From contig NZ_MCIF01000002.1 of NCBI RefSeq assembly GCF_003268475.1, positions 2,901,382-2,965,381 on the forward strand: a DNA stretch of 64,000 nucleotides. Direction: 5' to 3'. How positions within the stretch are numbered: the first letter of the stretch is position 1; each line of letters begins with the position of its first letter. Shown piece after piece: positions 1 through 8,822 of the stretch. The translations under genes and the position numbers were made by a program. The stretch comes from Thermogemmatispora tikiterensis. Lineage in GTDB: Bacteria > Chloroflexota > Ktedonobacteria > Ktedonobacterales > Ktedonobacteraceae. The notes under the pieces are model-generated. The model was given only the letters and a program-made list of their open reading frames with translations. It made no database searches and was not told where the DNA came from.

Positions 1-461
1 AGCCATTTCCAGCCCCAGGCATTGAGCTTGCGCATCCAGGTGTCCTGGCGCTTGATCCGATAGCCCAGGACCGCATCGAAGCGCTCAATGAGCGGGAAAA
101 ACTGCTCGATGTCGCGGATATCAAACTGGCCATCAGAGTCCATGAAAAAGGCAAGGTCTTTACTCGCTGCCTCAAAGCCACTGACCAGGGCCGCCCCATA
201 GCCGCGATTGACCGGATGGTTGATCAGCCGAATGCGTGGATCAGCGGCAGCCAGGCGCTCCACGATGACTTTGGTGTTGTCTTTGCTGCCGTCGTTGACT
301 ACTACGACCTCAAAGTCCTGCACCCAGGGGGTCAGGGTCTCCAGCACATTTTGGAGTGTACCGGCAATGGCTGCCTCTTCGTTATGGGCAGGCAGAATGA
401 CCGAAAGGCTGTACTTCGTCTTGACTCCTGTCTCAATGGTTTCTGATTGTAATTCGCTCAT
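1..461 (-). CDS. Glycosyltransferase family 2, dolichol-phosphate-mannose-synthase-like (3' part cut by window edge)
   Basis: About 153 codons are visible from an ATG at 461; the C-terminus lies beyond position 1. The reading begins with a short tail, then LSVILPAHNEE (the GT2 first strand and nucleotide-binding loop), VVVNDGSKDNT, and FFMDSDGQFD, which carries the DxD-type metal/sugar-nucleotide site. NRGYGAAL is typical of the DPM1/polyprenyl-phosphate glycosyltransferase group. The enzyme probably moves a sugar from a nucleotide donor to a polyprenyl phosphate or membrane acceptor; whether C-terminal membrane helices follow cannot be seen. A GGGAGC ribosome site precedes the ATG, and a possible stop codon of an upstream reading frame lies only 9 nt before it. 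Confidence 0.85.
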   Translation of the reverse strand, partial: MSELQSETIETGVKTKYSLSVILPAHNEEAAIAGTLQNVLETLTPWVQDFEVVVVNDGSKDNTKVIVERLAAADPRIRLINHPVNRGYGAALVSGFEAASKDLAFFMDSDGQFDIRDIEQFFPLIERFDAVLGYRIKRQDTWMRKLNAWGWKW

Positions 462-470
462 AGCTCCCTG

Positions 471-781
471 TTACTTGCCGTACGGCGGTTGAGATGAAGA
501 AGAAGAACCGGGCATTTCTTCTGGCTCGCACGGCCCAACGGAGATGTCAGTCGCATCCTTGCTCACGTGCAGACCTTGACCATTCTGGCCCATGCATAGC
601 CGGATGCCTGATGCCGACTGCCGGCGGAGGCGCGTGCAGGACCTACCATCCGATCGCGTGCGGACAGGCCCCATGGCATTCCAGCAAGCCTGATGGCAAC
701 TACAGAACGAGCCAGTTCCTCAGTTGTGTAATACCATTTCCCCGCCAGAATGTCCAGAGGACAGGCTGGCTCTTCGACCAT
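471..781 (-). pseudogene. Possible small gene interrupted by a frameshift, upstream of the glycosyltransferase
   Basis: I do not recognise a family. One frame starts at ATG 781 with GGGAGAGAGG about 9 nt upstream and begins MVEEPACPLDILAGKWYY, running to a stop at 563. A second frame covers 674-471, ends in PEEMPGSSSSSQPPYGK, and stops 9 nt before the glycosyltransferase ATG, as in an operon. The good start is in one frame and the operon-like end is in the other, which suggests one gene of about 100 codons broken by an indel. It could equally be non-coding spacer with chance ORFs. Confidence 0.25.
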
Positions 782-1028
782 AGGCCGCACCTCTCTCCCT
801 GCCGTGCTGAGGATCTTATACGTAGCTCATTCAGGCTCCCCACCGCTCACCTCCTGTGAGCACCTAACAGGCCAGCTGGTCCTCCCCTCAACTAACTATG
901 AGTGTAACGCCTGCTTTAGCTCAAGAGTAACAGCCCACCGCTTGCGGCTTAAATGCAGAAGTGGATGATAACCCTCTCTTCCCAGTCCTCTGGCTCACTC
1001 CTCCGGCCCTCCTCCTCTGGACATCATC

Positions 1029-1037
1029 TGCTATAAT
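1029..1037 (+). promoter_or_regulatory. Extended -10 promoter of hisS
   Basis: TGC-TATAAT (TATAAT at 1032-1037) is an extended -10 element. No convincing -35 box is present. Transcription would start near 1044, giving a leader of about 36 nt. GGAGG at 1058-1062 lies 17 nt before the ATG, farther than usual. Confidence 0.6.
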
Positions 1038-1079
1038 AGGCTGTGCATTTCCGATCTGGAGGCGCGAAAGAACCGGACT

Positions 1080-2378
1080 ATGTCAGCACAGCAGTACCGA
1101 GCCCTGCAGGGCTTCCGCGATATTTTGCCCGAGGAGCAGCCCTATTGGCGCTTCGTGGAGCAGACCGCCGCGGCTGTGGCCGAGTTGTATGGTTACCGCC
1201 GTATCGAGACCCCCATTCTGGAAGAGACAGGGGTCTTCCTCAAGACCTCTGGCGAAACGTCAGACGTGGTTGAGCACCAGATGTATACGTTCGAGGATCG
1301 CCCAGGAAAGGAGGGCCGCGGCCAGAGTCTGACCCTGCGCCCCGAGGGGACGGCGGGCGTGGTGCGGGCATACCTGGAGCATGGGATGTTCAAGCTGCCT
1401 CAGCCCGTCAAGCTCTACTATCTCAGCGAGCCAATGTTTCGCCACGAACGCCCCCAGGCCGGGCGCTATCGCCAGCACCACCAGTTCGGCTGCGAGGCCC
1501 TCGGCGAGAGTGATCCTGCGATCGATGCCGAGCTGATCGCCCTGCTCTATCAGGTCTACAGCCAGCTCGGGCTGCGAGGCATCCGCGTCCAGCTCAATAG
1601 CATTGGTGACTCAACTTGCCGCCCGCGCTACGTGGAGGCTCTGCGCGCTTACTATCGCCCTTTGCTTGACCAGTGCTGCTATAACTGCCAGTCTCGCTTC
1701 CAGAAGAACCCGCTTCGTCTCTTGGATTGCAAAGAGCCAGAAGATCAGGCCAAGATCGCCGCTGCCCCCCATAGTGTTGATTACCTCTGCGACGCGTGCC
1801 GCGAGCACTTCGAGCGTGTGCAGCGCTTCTTGCAGCTCTACGAGGTGCCTTTCGAGCTGAATCCGCTGCTTGTGCGTGGTCTGGATTATTATACGCGCAC
1901 GGTCTTCGAGTTCACTTCAGAGATGGACAATACGGCCCTCAACGGAGGGGGACGTTATGACGGACTGGCCGAGATCTTGGGCGGCCCTCCCACGCCCGGC
2001 ATCGGTTTTGGCATGGGTATCGAGCGCGTTATTCTAGAGCTGAAGCGCCAGGGAATCACCCCACCTCCTCCCGAGAGGCCGCGGGCTTTTGTGGTCTACA
2101 TGGGCAAGGAGCCGGCCCTTAAAGAGGCGGCTATCCGCTTGATTGCTGAGCTACGACATGCCGGCATCAAAGCAGAGATGAGCTACGGCGATCGCAGCCC
2201 TAAAGCTCAGATGAAGCAGGCCAACACCTCGGGCGCTGTCTATGCCCTGATCATAGGAGAGGAGGAGCTGGCCAGCGGGCTGGTGACTGTCCGCTCTCTG
2301 CGCGCCGAGGGCACTGAGGAGGAGGCACGTCAGATAGCCGTTCCTCGCGCAGAGATCCTGCGCCACCTCCAGCTCTGA
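1080..2378 (+). CDS. hisS: Histidine--tRNA ligase
   Basis: Class II aminoacyl-tRNA synthetase that charges tRNA-His in the cytoplasm. At 432 aa it has the normal bacterial length. The catalytic core shows TLRPEGTAGVVRAY and RHERPQAGRYRQHHQFG (motif 2 region), the HisS signature LVRGLDYYTRTVFEF near residue 263, GGGRYDGL, and motif 3 GFGMGIERV near residue 311. The last 100 residues are the HGTP anticodon-binding domain. The ATG at 1080 is used because the protein opens with YRALQGFRDILPEE, as in the family; shorter upstream starts in other frames are shadows. It is a single-gene unit facing away from the glycosyltransferase. Confidence 0.97.
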   Translation: MSAQQYRALQGFRDILPEEQPYWRFVEQTAAAVAELYGYRRIETPILEETGVFLKTSGETSDVVEHQMYTFEDRPGKEGRGQSLTLRPEGTAGVVRAYLEHGMFKLPQPVKLYYLSEPMFRHERPQAGRYRQHHQFGCEALGESDPAIDAELIALLYQVYSQLGLRGIRVQLNSIGDSTCRPRYVEALRAYYRPLLDQCCYNCQSRFQKNPLRLLDCKEPEDQAKIAAAPHSVDYLCDACREHFERVQRFLQLYEVPFELNPLLVRGLDYYTRTVFEFTSEMDNTALNGGGRYDGLAEILGGPPTPGIGFGMGIERVILELKRQGITPPPPERPRAFVVYMGKEPALKEAAIRLIAELRHAGIKAEMSYGDRSPKAQMKQANTSGAVYALIIGEEELASGLVTVRSLRAEGTEEEARQIAVPRAEILRHLQL

Positions 2379-2608
2379 GAGAAGCGGGGGGCAGAAGAGC
2401 GCCGCCGCATTTCCTACGGGCGGCCTTCTCTCCTCGCTCACTGTTGCTATTCCCTTCCTGACGGTGAGCAGTCTCCCCTGTCGATTCTTATCGAGAACTG
2501 CTCCGAGCGTTGTTGCTCACCCAGATCCACGCCCGGGGGAGCCATTCTGGCTGGCTACCTGGCCGGGCGAGGCAGAATCGATTTAGCAACTGGCGCCAGG
2601 CGCTGCCT

Positions 2609-3850
2609 TTAGCTGGCTAGCACGCTCCGATAGTTCGCTGGCAGCTGGCAGCCGCGATAGAGCGCCCCGAGCAAGGCTGGTTGTGTCTGGACCTGAACCG
2701 TCCCCTGCGGACAGCTGAGCGTCAGCGTACGCGCTCCCATTCCCAGATCTTGCCTTAAGGGCTTGGGATGGCCCCCAACATCTACCACGCCGATCGGCCA
2801 GAGCTGCCCATCGATGATAAAGTCCTGTCCGCTAAAGTAGAAGAAGGGGACACGATAGCTCATGGCCGTACGCACATCGCTAATCAGTGACAGAATATGG
2901 GCGACGGCGATCTCAGCCGGATTGTAGACGTTGAGGCCGCAGCCCTGAAAACAGCCAGTGCCCTCGACGATCCAGATGTGCTCTCCCAACTTGCCGCTAT
3001 TGAGATCAATGCCAAACTGTTGCGCCCAGAAGGCCAGCAGTCCGTAGAGGTTATTGACGTAATCGCCTGGATAACCATTGTGCCAGCTATCGATGAGACC
3101 CAGGGTCTGCGTGCGCCAGCTCCAGTGCCCTCCCGGATGGACGAGGGTATTCATGGCGGTCTGCATCTCGTTCAGATAGGCAACACGGACCATGAGCTTG
3201 CTGTAGTCGTCTGGCACGACCAGCGGATCGACCGAGCCGAGAATGACCTTGGCGCCGGGGTCATAGGTTTGCACGGCCTGGGCACAGAGATCATAGAAGC
3301 GCGCAAAGCGCTCAGGGGTGACATAGGTCGTCCAGGCGTCAAGCTTCATCTGCTCGTTGCCGCATTGCACGGCATCCGCCCCTGCCGAAGCCGCATCCTG
3401 GATAATGTTGGGATCGTAGAGACGCGGTGGTCCTGCACTTGGCTGACAGAGCGTCAGCAAGACATGGAAACCCGCCGCATGCATGCTGGCAATGGCATTT
3501 TTGAGCGCGCTGCCTTGCAGGCCAGCAGCACCACAACTGTGGTCTCCCAGACGAACCCAGCTAATGCCACCAGCAGCGGCGGCGGTACGCCCCTCAACGC
3601 CGAGGATGGTGGCCGGATCACGGGTCGGCGAAGGGGTTGGTGAAGGGGTCGGTGTCGGCGTAAAGGTCGGCGTTGGCGAGGGAGTCGGCGTCGGTCGCTG
3701 AGCAAGCGGCACCGGCGTCGGCGTGGCCTCTCCGCCTACAATACCCGCGAGCGCCACCCGGTAAGCCAGGGCGGTCAAGACGACACTGCTCAGGACAATG
3801 GCCACAGCGATAAGCAGCGTCGATCGCTTCATACTGCTCCTGAATATCAT
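2609..3850 (-). CDS. Secreted or membrane-anchored glycosidase-like protein (clan GH-A fold)
   Basis: A 413-aa protein with a basic N-terminus and a hydrophobic segment at residues 11-36 (signal anchor or signal peptide), then a Pro/Thr linker at about 43-76. The rest looks like a TIM-barrel glycosidase. AVQCGNEQ puts an Asn-Glu pair at 165-166, as in the acid/base site of clan GH-A, and WIVEGTG offers Glu296 as a possible nucleophile on a later strand. Several cysteines (106, 135, 163, 188, 300, 304) fit an extracytoplasmic location. The substrate is unknown and the catalytic role is inference. A second ATG at 3832 has its own AGGAG site and begins MKRSTLLIAV, so the protein may be 6 residues shorter. 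Confidence 0.75.
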   Translation of the reverse strand: MIFRSSMKRSTLLIAVAIVLSSVVLTALAYRVALAGIVGGEATPTPVPLAQRPTPTPSPTPTFTPTPTPSPTPSPTRDPATILGVEGRTAAAAGGISWVRLGDHSCGAAGLQGSALKNAIASMHAAGFHVLLTLCQPSAGPPRLYDPNIIQDAASAGADAVQCGNEQMKLDAWTTYVTPERFARFYDLCAQAVQTYDPGAKVILGSVDPLVVPDDYSKLMVRVAYLNEMQTAMNTLVHPGGHWSWRTQTLGLIDSWHNGYPGDYVNNLYGLLAFWAQQFGIDLNSGKLGEHIWIVEGTGCFQGCGLNVYNPAEIAVAHILSLISDVRTAMSYRVPFFYFSGQDFIIDGQLWPIGVVDVGGHPKPLRQDLGMGARTLTLSCPQGTVQVQTQPALLGALYRGCQLPANYRSVLAS

Positions 3851-3911
3851 TGTCTCCCTTTAGAGGATATTACAAATAAATCAATATATAAAGAACAAAA
3901 GAGCATCCTTT

Positions 3912-5351
3912 TTACTTGCCGATGCAGAATTCACTGAAGATGCGCTCCAGCAGATCGGCGCTGGCCGTCTCGCCAGTGATCTCGCCGAGGGCGTGGCAGG
4001 CAGCCTGTAGATCGATCGAGACGAAATCGAGGGGCAGGCCCTGCTCCAGCGTAGCCAGGGCAGCCTGCAGATGCTGAGAGGCCAGGCGCAGGGCTTCCTG
4101 GTGACGCAAGTTTGTCACCAGTACGCTATCGTCTTGCAACGCTTTGCCGGCCAGTACCAGGTTGGCGATCGTCTCCTCCAGCTGGCTCAAGCCCTCACCC
4201 GTCAGCGTTGAAGTCATGACCAGCGGCGCCTCTGGCCAGAAGCGGCGCACCTGCTCAAGCGGCAGTGAGCGCGGGCGATCGATCTTATTTAGTACCAGAA
4301 TCACCGGGCGTCCTGCCCGGCCATTGGCCGTCATCTTGTCCTGCTGACCAAAACCCAGACGCAGCAGTTCCTCACAGACCTGACGGTCCTGAGCAGTGAA
4401 GTCTTCAGCGCAGTCGAAGACCAGCAGCACCAGGTCGGCACTCTCGGCGGCAGCACGGCTGCGCTGAATGCCAATCTGTTCGACTGGGTCGTCCGTAGGA
4501 GTGATACCAGCGGTATCGATCAGGTACAGAGGGATACCTCGGAGATTGGCCACTTCCTCAACCGTATCGCGGGTTGTACCGGCGATCGGTGTGACGATAG
4601 CGCGCTCGCTGCGCAGCAGGGCATTCAGGAGGCTTGATTTGCCGACATTGGGGCGACCGATGATGACGGTGCGCAGGCCGTGACGATAGAGGCGCCCCTG
4701 CTCTGCTCCGGCCAGCAATTCATCTATCATGCGCCGGGCTGTCAGCATGTGGGGGCGCAACTCGTCGGCGTGAGGAGTCGGAATATCGTCTTCGGGGAAA
4801 TCAATGCTCGCCTCGATGCGCGCTAAGACGCCTAGAACAGTCTGCCGGGCCTCGCGCAAACGGGCCGACACGCGCCCCTGCAGCTGCTGCATGGCCAGCT
4901 GCAACCCCGCCTCGGTGCGGGCACTGATGACATCCATGACAGCCTCGGCCTGCGCCAGATCGAGACGTCCGTTGAGAAAGGCGCGTAGGGTAAACTCGCC
5001 CGGCTGCGCAAGCCGTGCCCCATGCTCCAGGACGAGGCGCAGAATACGCTGCAAGACGAGCGGCCCGCCATGTCCCTGGATCTCAACCACATCTTCGCGT
5101 GTATAGGTGTGGGGCCGACGCATGAAAGCCACTAGCACCTCGTCGAGCACCTCACCACTCCGCGGGTTAACAATCCGCCCATAGGTGAGCTGATGCGAGG
5201 GTGGGAGCGTCTGCTCCCCACCGGGACGGCGAAAGAGCGGGAGCACAATGGAGAAAGCTGCCTCCCCACTCACGCGCACAATGCCAATGCCACCCACACC
5301 AGGAGGGGTAGCGATCGCTGCTATGGTGTCACTCTGCATGGCTCCTCGCAT
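3912..5351 (-). CDS. mnmE: tRNA uridine-5-carboxymethylaminomethyl modification GTPase MnmE
   Basis: MnmE works with MnmG to modify U34 of certain tRNAs. The N-terminal folate-binding domain has DTIAAIATPPGVGGIGIVRVSG, followed by a helical domain and an inserted G domain. The G domain shows G1 GRPNVGKS (about 232-239), the G2 region AGTTRDTV, G3 DTAG (about 279), and G4 NKID (about 355). The protein ends in the conserved FCIGK, whose Cys is needed for modification. The longer frame from TTG 5387 is rejected because that codon is part of the -35 box. The start is either ATG 5351, which sits at the predicted transcript start, or ATG 5339, preceded by GAGGAG. It lies just downstream of fdhD but has its own promoter. 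Confidence 0.95.
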   Translation of the reverse strand: MRGAMQSDTIAAIATPPGVGGIGIVRVSGEAAFSIVLPLFRRPGGEQTLPPSHQLTYGRIVNPRSGEVLDEVLVAFMRRPHTYTREDVVEIQGHGGPLVLQRILRLVLEHGARLAQPGEFTLRAFLNGRLDLAQAEAVMDVISARTEAGLQLAMQQLQGRVSARLREARQTVLGVLARIEASIDFPEDDIPTPHADELRPHMLTARRMIDELLAGAEQGRLYRHGLRTVIIGRPNVGKSSLLNALLRSERAIVTPIAGTTRDTVEEVANLRGIPLYLIDTAGITPTDDPVEQIGIQRSRAAAESADLVLLVFDCAEDFTAQDRQVCEELLRLGFGQQDKMTANGRAGRPVILVLNKIDRPRSLPLEQVRRFWPEAPLVMTSTLTGEGLSQLEETIANLVLAGKALQDDSVLVTNLRHQEALRLASQHLQAALATLEQGLPLDFVSIDLQAACHALGEITGETASADLLERIFSEFCIGK

Positions 5352-5358
5352 AGTCCGC

Positions 5359-5387
5359 ATTATAGTCCCGTCCTCTCTGACGTGCAA
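5359..5387 (-). promoter_or_regulatory. Sigma-70-type promoter of mnmE
   Basis: On the minus strand TTGCAC (5387-5382), a 17-nt spacer, then TATAAT (5364-5359). The predicted start point is at about 5351, which is an in-frame ATG, so the mRNA may be leaderless or carry a 12-nt leader to ATG 5339. Confidence 0.75.
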
Positions 5388-5394
5388 GAGGACT

Positions 5395-6276
5395 TTAGCC
5401 AGCGGCTAGCAGACGCTCAGGGTGCGTGTAGACGTTCATTGAACGTCCCCGCAGGAAGCCAACAAGCGTGATGCCCGCTTGCTCGGCCAGCTCCACAGCC
5501 AGGCTCGATGGCGCCGAGATAGCGGCCACACAAGGGATACGGGCAGAGAGAGCTTTCTGTATAATTTCGAACGAGGTCCGCCCGCTGACCATGAGAATGT
5601 GCTCGCGATAGGGGAAGGTGCCCTGGAGCAGGCCACAGCCCACGAGCTTGTCCACCGCATTGTGCCGCCCGACGTCTTCGCGCAGGAGCAGCAAGTCCCC
5701 CTCGAGAGAGAAGAGAGCCGCCGCGTGCAGACCACCGGTATGGGAGAAAACAGCCTGGGCCGCCCGCAGCTGTTCAGGCAGCATGTAGAGCGTCTCAGCT
5801 CGCAAACGCAGCTTATCCGGCTCTAGCGGAGTAAGCGAGCTGAGCAGATCCGCAATACTGTTCTTGCCACACAATCCACAGCTAGAGGAGACCGCGAAGT
5901 GACGCTCAAAGGTAGCCTGGCAGGCAGCTCCACTACTGATCGGCTCCGCCTGGGCTTCGCTGCCGCGCAGGGTGACCTCTATGACGTTGGGCAGCGGCAG
6001 GCCATCGGCATCGATGGCCTCCTCAACACGCAGCACCTCCTGCGCCGAGCGCATGAGACCCTCATTGAAAAGGAAGCCCAGGGCCAGCTCGCGATCGTGG
6101 CCAGGGGTGCGCATAATTATCGCGAGACTGCGCTGGTTAAGCCGGACCTCCAGCGGCTCTTCGACGGCCAGCGCCTCTTCGCGCGGCTGAGAACGTTCTT
6201 CCTCCCAGTGCAGCACGCGCGCACTCATGACACGCAGCGGATCAACGATAGAGCGCCAAAAATGGGTAGCAGTCAT
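5395..6276 (-). CDS. fdhD: Formate dehydrogenase accessory sulfurtransferase FdhD
   Basis: FdhD passes sulfur from a cysteine desulfurase to the molybdenum/tungsten cofactor of formate dehydrogenase. The family cysteine pair is visible as SSCGLCG (Cys133 and Cys136 from this start). FSHTGGLHAAALF, EDVGRHNAVDKLVG and SGRTSFEI are the other conserved blocks. The length of 293 aa is normal. ATG 6276 is preferred over an in-frame ATG at 6294 because AAGGAGAA sits 7-8 nt before it, inside the longer reading. No formate dehydrogenase gene lies in the window, so the partner is encoded elsewhere. A Fur-family gene is transcribed divergently. Confidence 0.93.
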   Translation of the reverse strand: MTATHFWRSIVDPLRVMSARVLHWEEERSQPREEALAVEEPLEVRLNQRSLAIIMRTPGHDRELALGFLFNEGLMRSAQEVLRVEEAIDADGLPLPNVIEVTLRGSEAQAEPISSGAACQATFERHFAVSSSCGLCGKNSIADLLSSLTPLEPDKLRLRAETLYMLPEQLRAAQAVFSHTGGLHAAALFSLEGDLLLLREDVGRHNAVDKLVGCGLLQGTFPYREHILMVSGRTSFEIIQKALSARIPCVAAISAPSSLAVELAEQAGITLVGFLRGRSMNVYTHPERLLAAG

Positions 6277-6360
6277 GGTGCCGTTCTCCTTCATCGTACC
6301 GCGCCCTCACCAGGCACTCGCCAGATGAGCTGGCCCGCCATCGGCCTCCACCAGTCCTCA

Positions 6361-6390
6361 TTGACGCCTTGCATCTGGCCATGCTAGGAT
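6361..6390 (+). promoter_or_regulatory. Candidate promoter of the Fur-family gene
   Basis: TTGACG (6361-6366), an 18-nt spacer, TAGGAT (6385-6390). The leader of about 115 nt holds an inverted repeat, GAGCTGTC (6443-6450) and GACAGCTC (6472-6479), which could be a hairpin or an operator. Confidence 0.45.
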
Positions 6391-6512
6391 TCAGGCAAGG
6401 TCGCGCACCCGATCCGTCAAGGTATTTCTCACTCAGCGAAGAGAGCTGTCAGGCTGTCCCGGTGAGGAGAGGACAGCTCAGCTCAGGTCGATCCCACATC
6501 GAGGTTTGAGCA

Positions 6513-7010
6513 ATGCATCACTATGTCAAGTCGTCGAGCGAGCTTCTGCGCAAGCGTGGCTACCGTCTCACGCCGCAGCGCTCGATGATCTTGAACGTTA
6601 TTCACGAAGCAGACGCCCATCTAAGCATTGAACAGATCAGCGAGCGCGTTCAGCAGCAGAATCCCGCGGTCAGTCTCTCGACCATCTACCGCACGCTCGA
6701 ACTCCTCAAGGAGCTAGGGCTAGTGCGAGAGAACCGTCTTCCGGGGGAGCCACCACGCTACGAGCGTGCGCCAGGCAAGGCCCATCACCATTTGATCTGC
6801 CGTGGCTGCCACGTCATTATCCACCTCGACGAGAATCTGCTTGGCAATCTGCATGAAGACCTGCAGCAACAATACGGCTTTCACGGCCTGACACTGGACC
6901 TGGTGGCCAGCGGTTACTGTCAGGCCTGCTGGCAGAAAAGGCAGTCCTTCCCCTCAGCAGGCGAGTCGACCGCAGGGATGAAGAGCACCAGCACCCCAGA
7001 CGAGAGCTGA
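6513..7010 (+). CDS. Fur-family metal-responsive transcriptional regulator
   Basis: A 165-aa repressor with an N-terminal winged helix (GYRLTPQRSMIL, then SLSTIYRTLELL as recognition helix at about 54-66) and a C-terminal dimerisation/metal domain. Two CxxC pairs, Cys96/Cys99 and Cys136/Cys139, form the structural zinc site, and KAHHHLIC supplies His residues for the regulatory site. The subtype (Fur, PerR or Zur) cannot be decided from sequence alone. A GAGG site lies 8 nt before the ATG. The last 25 residues are Ser/Thr-rich and probably disordered. It is divergent from fdhD and convergent with aroC. Confidence 0.92.
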   Translation: MHHYVKSSSELLRKRGYRLTPQRSMILNVIHEADAHLSIEQISERVQQQNPAVSLSTIYRTLELLKELGLVRENRLPGEPPRYERAPGKAHHHLICRGCHVIIHLDENLLGNLHEDLQQQYGFHGLTLDLVASGYCQACWQKRQSFPSAGESTAGMKSTSTPDES

Positions 7011-7165
7011 ACGCAACAGCACCTGCTAGCTTGGGGCGAACCAGCAGCACAGTCATGGGCGCCGAGCGTCGAGGCTACCTTTTGGCCCGCTCCCTCGCTC
7101 ACACTGGTGGCGGGCGCTGGCGGCGCTTCCTCTCCATTCCCAGCCCAGCCTGGTCTGGTCCGGCT

Positions 7166-8329
7166 CTAAGCCGACTGGCTGGCCTGGAAATGACGCAGCA
7201 TCTCCTCAAGACTATCGCCTCCGTACTTTTCTAGCAGGGCTTCGGTCAAGACGATGGCCATCATCGCCTCACCGACGACGCCGCCGGCGGGCACTACACA
7301 GACATCGCTGCGCTCATAGCGGGTCTGATCAATATTTTCGCCACTGGCCAGATCGACGGCGGGTAGCGGATGAGCCAGAGAAGGGATGGGCTTGAGCGCT
7401 ACACGTACCACCAGTGGCTCGCCGTTAGTGATCCCTCCTTCGATGCCTCCGGCATTGTTAGTCACATGGTACCAGCTTCCGTCAGCCCCATGTCGCAGCA
7501 CGTCATGCACCTGAGAGCCAGTACGCCGCGCCGCTTCCAGTCCTGCACCAATCTCGACAGCCTTGGCCGAGGGAATGCTGAGCATAGCCAGACCGAGGCG
7601 CGCGCTCAAACGTCGATCCCACTGACTATAGCTCCCCAGCCCGATCGGGACCCCAAGCGCGACGACCTCGAAGACCCCGCCGCAGGTATCGCCAGCCCGC
7701 TTTGCTTCTAGAATACGAGCAATCATACGCTCGGTCAAGGCGGGATCAGCGCAGCGCATCGGTGAGGCTTCTACCTGCTCCCACAGGCTCGGGGGATAGG
7801 CGTCGCGCGTTAGGGGACGCGGCTCCTCATAACCTACGTCGGCAATGGCCAGGACATGGCTGTGAATGGAGATCCCAAAAGGCTGCAGCAGCTGGCGGCA
7901 GAGGGACCCTACAGCCACACGCGCCGCGGTCTCGCGCGAGCTGGCCCGTTCAATCACATTGCGCACATCGCGATGACCATACTTCATGGCTCCTGTAAAA
8001 TCGGCGTGACCGGGGCGTACGCGCGTCACCGGTTCGGGCAGCTCCTCTAGCGGTTCAGGACTCATCGCCTGCTGCCAGTTGACCCAGTCGCGGTTTTCAA
8101 TTTGCATGGTCACCGGTGAGCCAAGGGTCCGCCCATGCCGGATGCCAGAGAGAAAACGTACGCTGTCTTTCTCGATCTTCATACGTCCCCCACGCCCATA
8201 CCCTCCCTGGCGACGACGGAGATCACGATCAATAGCTTCACGGTCGATCTCCAGTCCAGCTGGTAACCCTTCGACGATGATGGTCAGACAGGGACCATGC
8301 GATTCACCCGCGGTGAGAAAGCGAAACAT
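7166..8329 (-). CDS. aroC: Chorismate synthase
   Basis: Last step of the shikimate pathway: removes phosphate from 5-enolpyruvylshikimate-3-phosphate to give chorismate, using reduced FMN. The family signatures are clear: FRFLTAGESHGPCL at the start, RRRQGGYGRGGRMKIE, GHADFTGAMKYG, RASSRETAARVA, and NNAGGIEGGITNG near residue 290. At 387 aa it is full length. GGGAGGGTGAG lies 6 nt before the ATG. The gene is single and converges with the Fur-family gene. Confidence 0.97.
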   Translation of the reverse strand: MFRFLTAGESHGPCLTIIVEGLPAGLEIDREAIDRDLRRRQGGYGRGGRMKIEKDSVRFLSGIRHGRTLGSPVTMQIENRDWVNWQQAMSPEPLEELPEPVTRVRPGHADFTGAMKYGHRDVRNVIERASSRETAARVAVGSLCRQLLQPFGISIHSHVLAIADVGYEEPRPLTRDAYPPSLWEQVEASPMRCADPALTERMIARILEAKRAGDTCGGVFEVVALGVPIGLGSYSQWDRRLSARLGLAMLSIPSAKAVEIGAGLEAARRTGSQVHDVLRHGADGSWYHVTNNAGGIEGGITNGEPLVVRVALKPIPSLAHPLPAVDLASGENIDQTRYERSDVCVVPAGGVVGEAMMAIVLTEALLEKYGGDSLEEMLRHFQASQSA

Positions 8330-8718
8330 GATAGACTCACCCTCCCAGAAGTCCAGATTGCCTTGATTATACAGGGAAAGGGGGCAGGCCGTCAGCAGGA
8401 GATGCCTCTCCTCCGGCCTTCATTCATTGAGAGCAGACAGCCAGGCCAGGATAGAGAAGCACGGGAAGATAGTACCAGCGAGGGAGAGCTTCTGCGCTCT
8501 CTTTCCATAGAGAGAGATTGATGAACAGTTCGGGCAGATCGGCTACCAGACAGCACCTCTAAAGCGGCGAGAAGCCCCTGCTTGAATCTCGATTGAACTG
8601 TGCATAGCATTGCGATGACTGCTGCAATACGCTGTTCATTCAGGAGATCATGAGCTTGAGACAGCTTTAGTTGTAACACAAGAAAGGGACTTTTTTGCGT
8701 GCTGATTTTTTCTTGCTA
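8330..8718. other. Non-coding stretch between aroC and the HTH-TPR gene
   Basis: No convincing gene. A 95-codon minus-strand ORF here lacks a ribosome site and family features. The base composition becomes AT-rich towards 8700, where the promoter of the next gene lies. Confidence 0.5.
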
Positions 8719-8747
8719 TTGACACAACAATAAAAAGAATTTACAAT
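8719..8747 (+). promoter_or_regulatory. Strong promoter of the HTH-TPR regulator gene
   Basis: TTGACA (8719-8724), 17-nt spacer, TACAAT (8742-8747), in an AT-rich stretch. The predicted leader is about 70 nt and ends with AGGAGG five nt before the ATG. Confidence 0.8.
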
Positions 8748-8822
8748 CTCTTTTATGAGGAAGTTATCTATTTATTGACTCCCCATTCATATTCACGAGT
8801 GTGCTGTACGTAGGAGGGTTCT

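Noticed and set aside
3640-3720. Repeated GGTCGGCG-like units that suggest a repeat array
   Set aside because: They encode the Pro/Thr linker of the secreted protein at 2609-3850; not a CRISPR or mobile element.
5352-5387. Longer MnmE starting at TTG 5387
   Set aside because: The TTG is part of the TTGCAC -35 box and the added residues are not family-like.
8392-8679. Minus-strand ORF between aroC and the HTH-TPR gene
   Set aside because: No ribosome site and no conserved pattern; lies in a promoter region.
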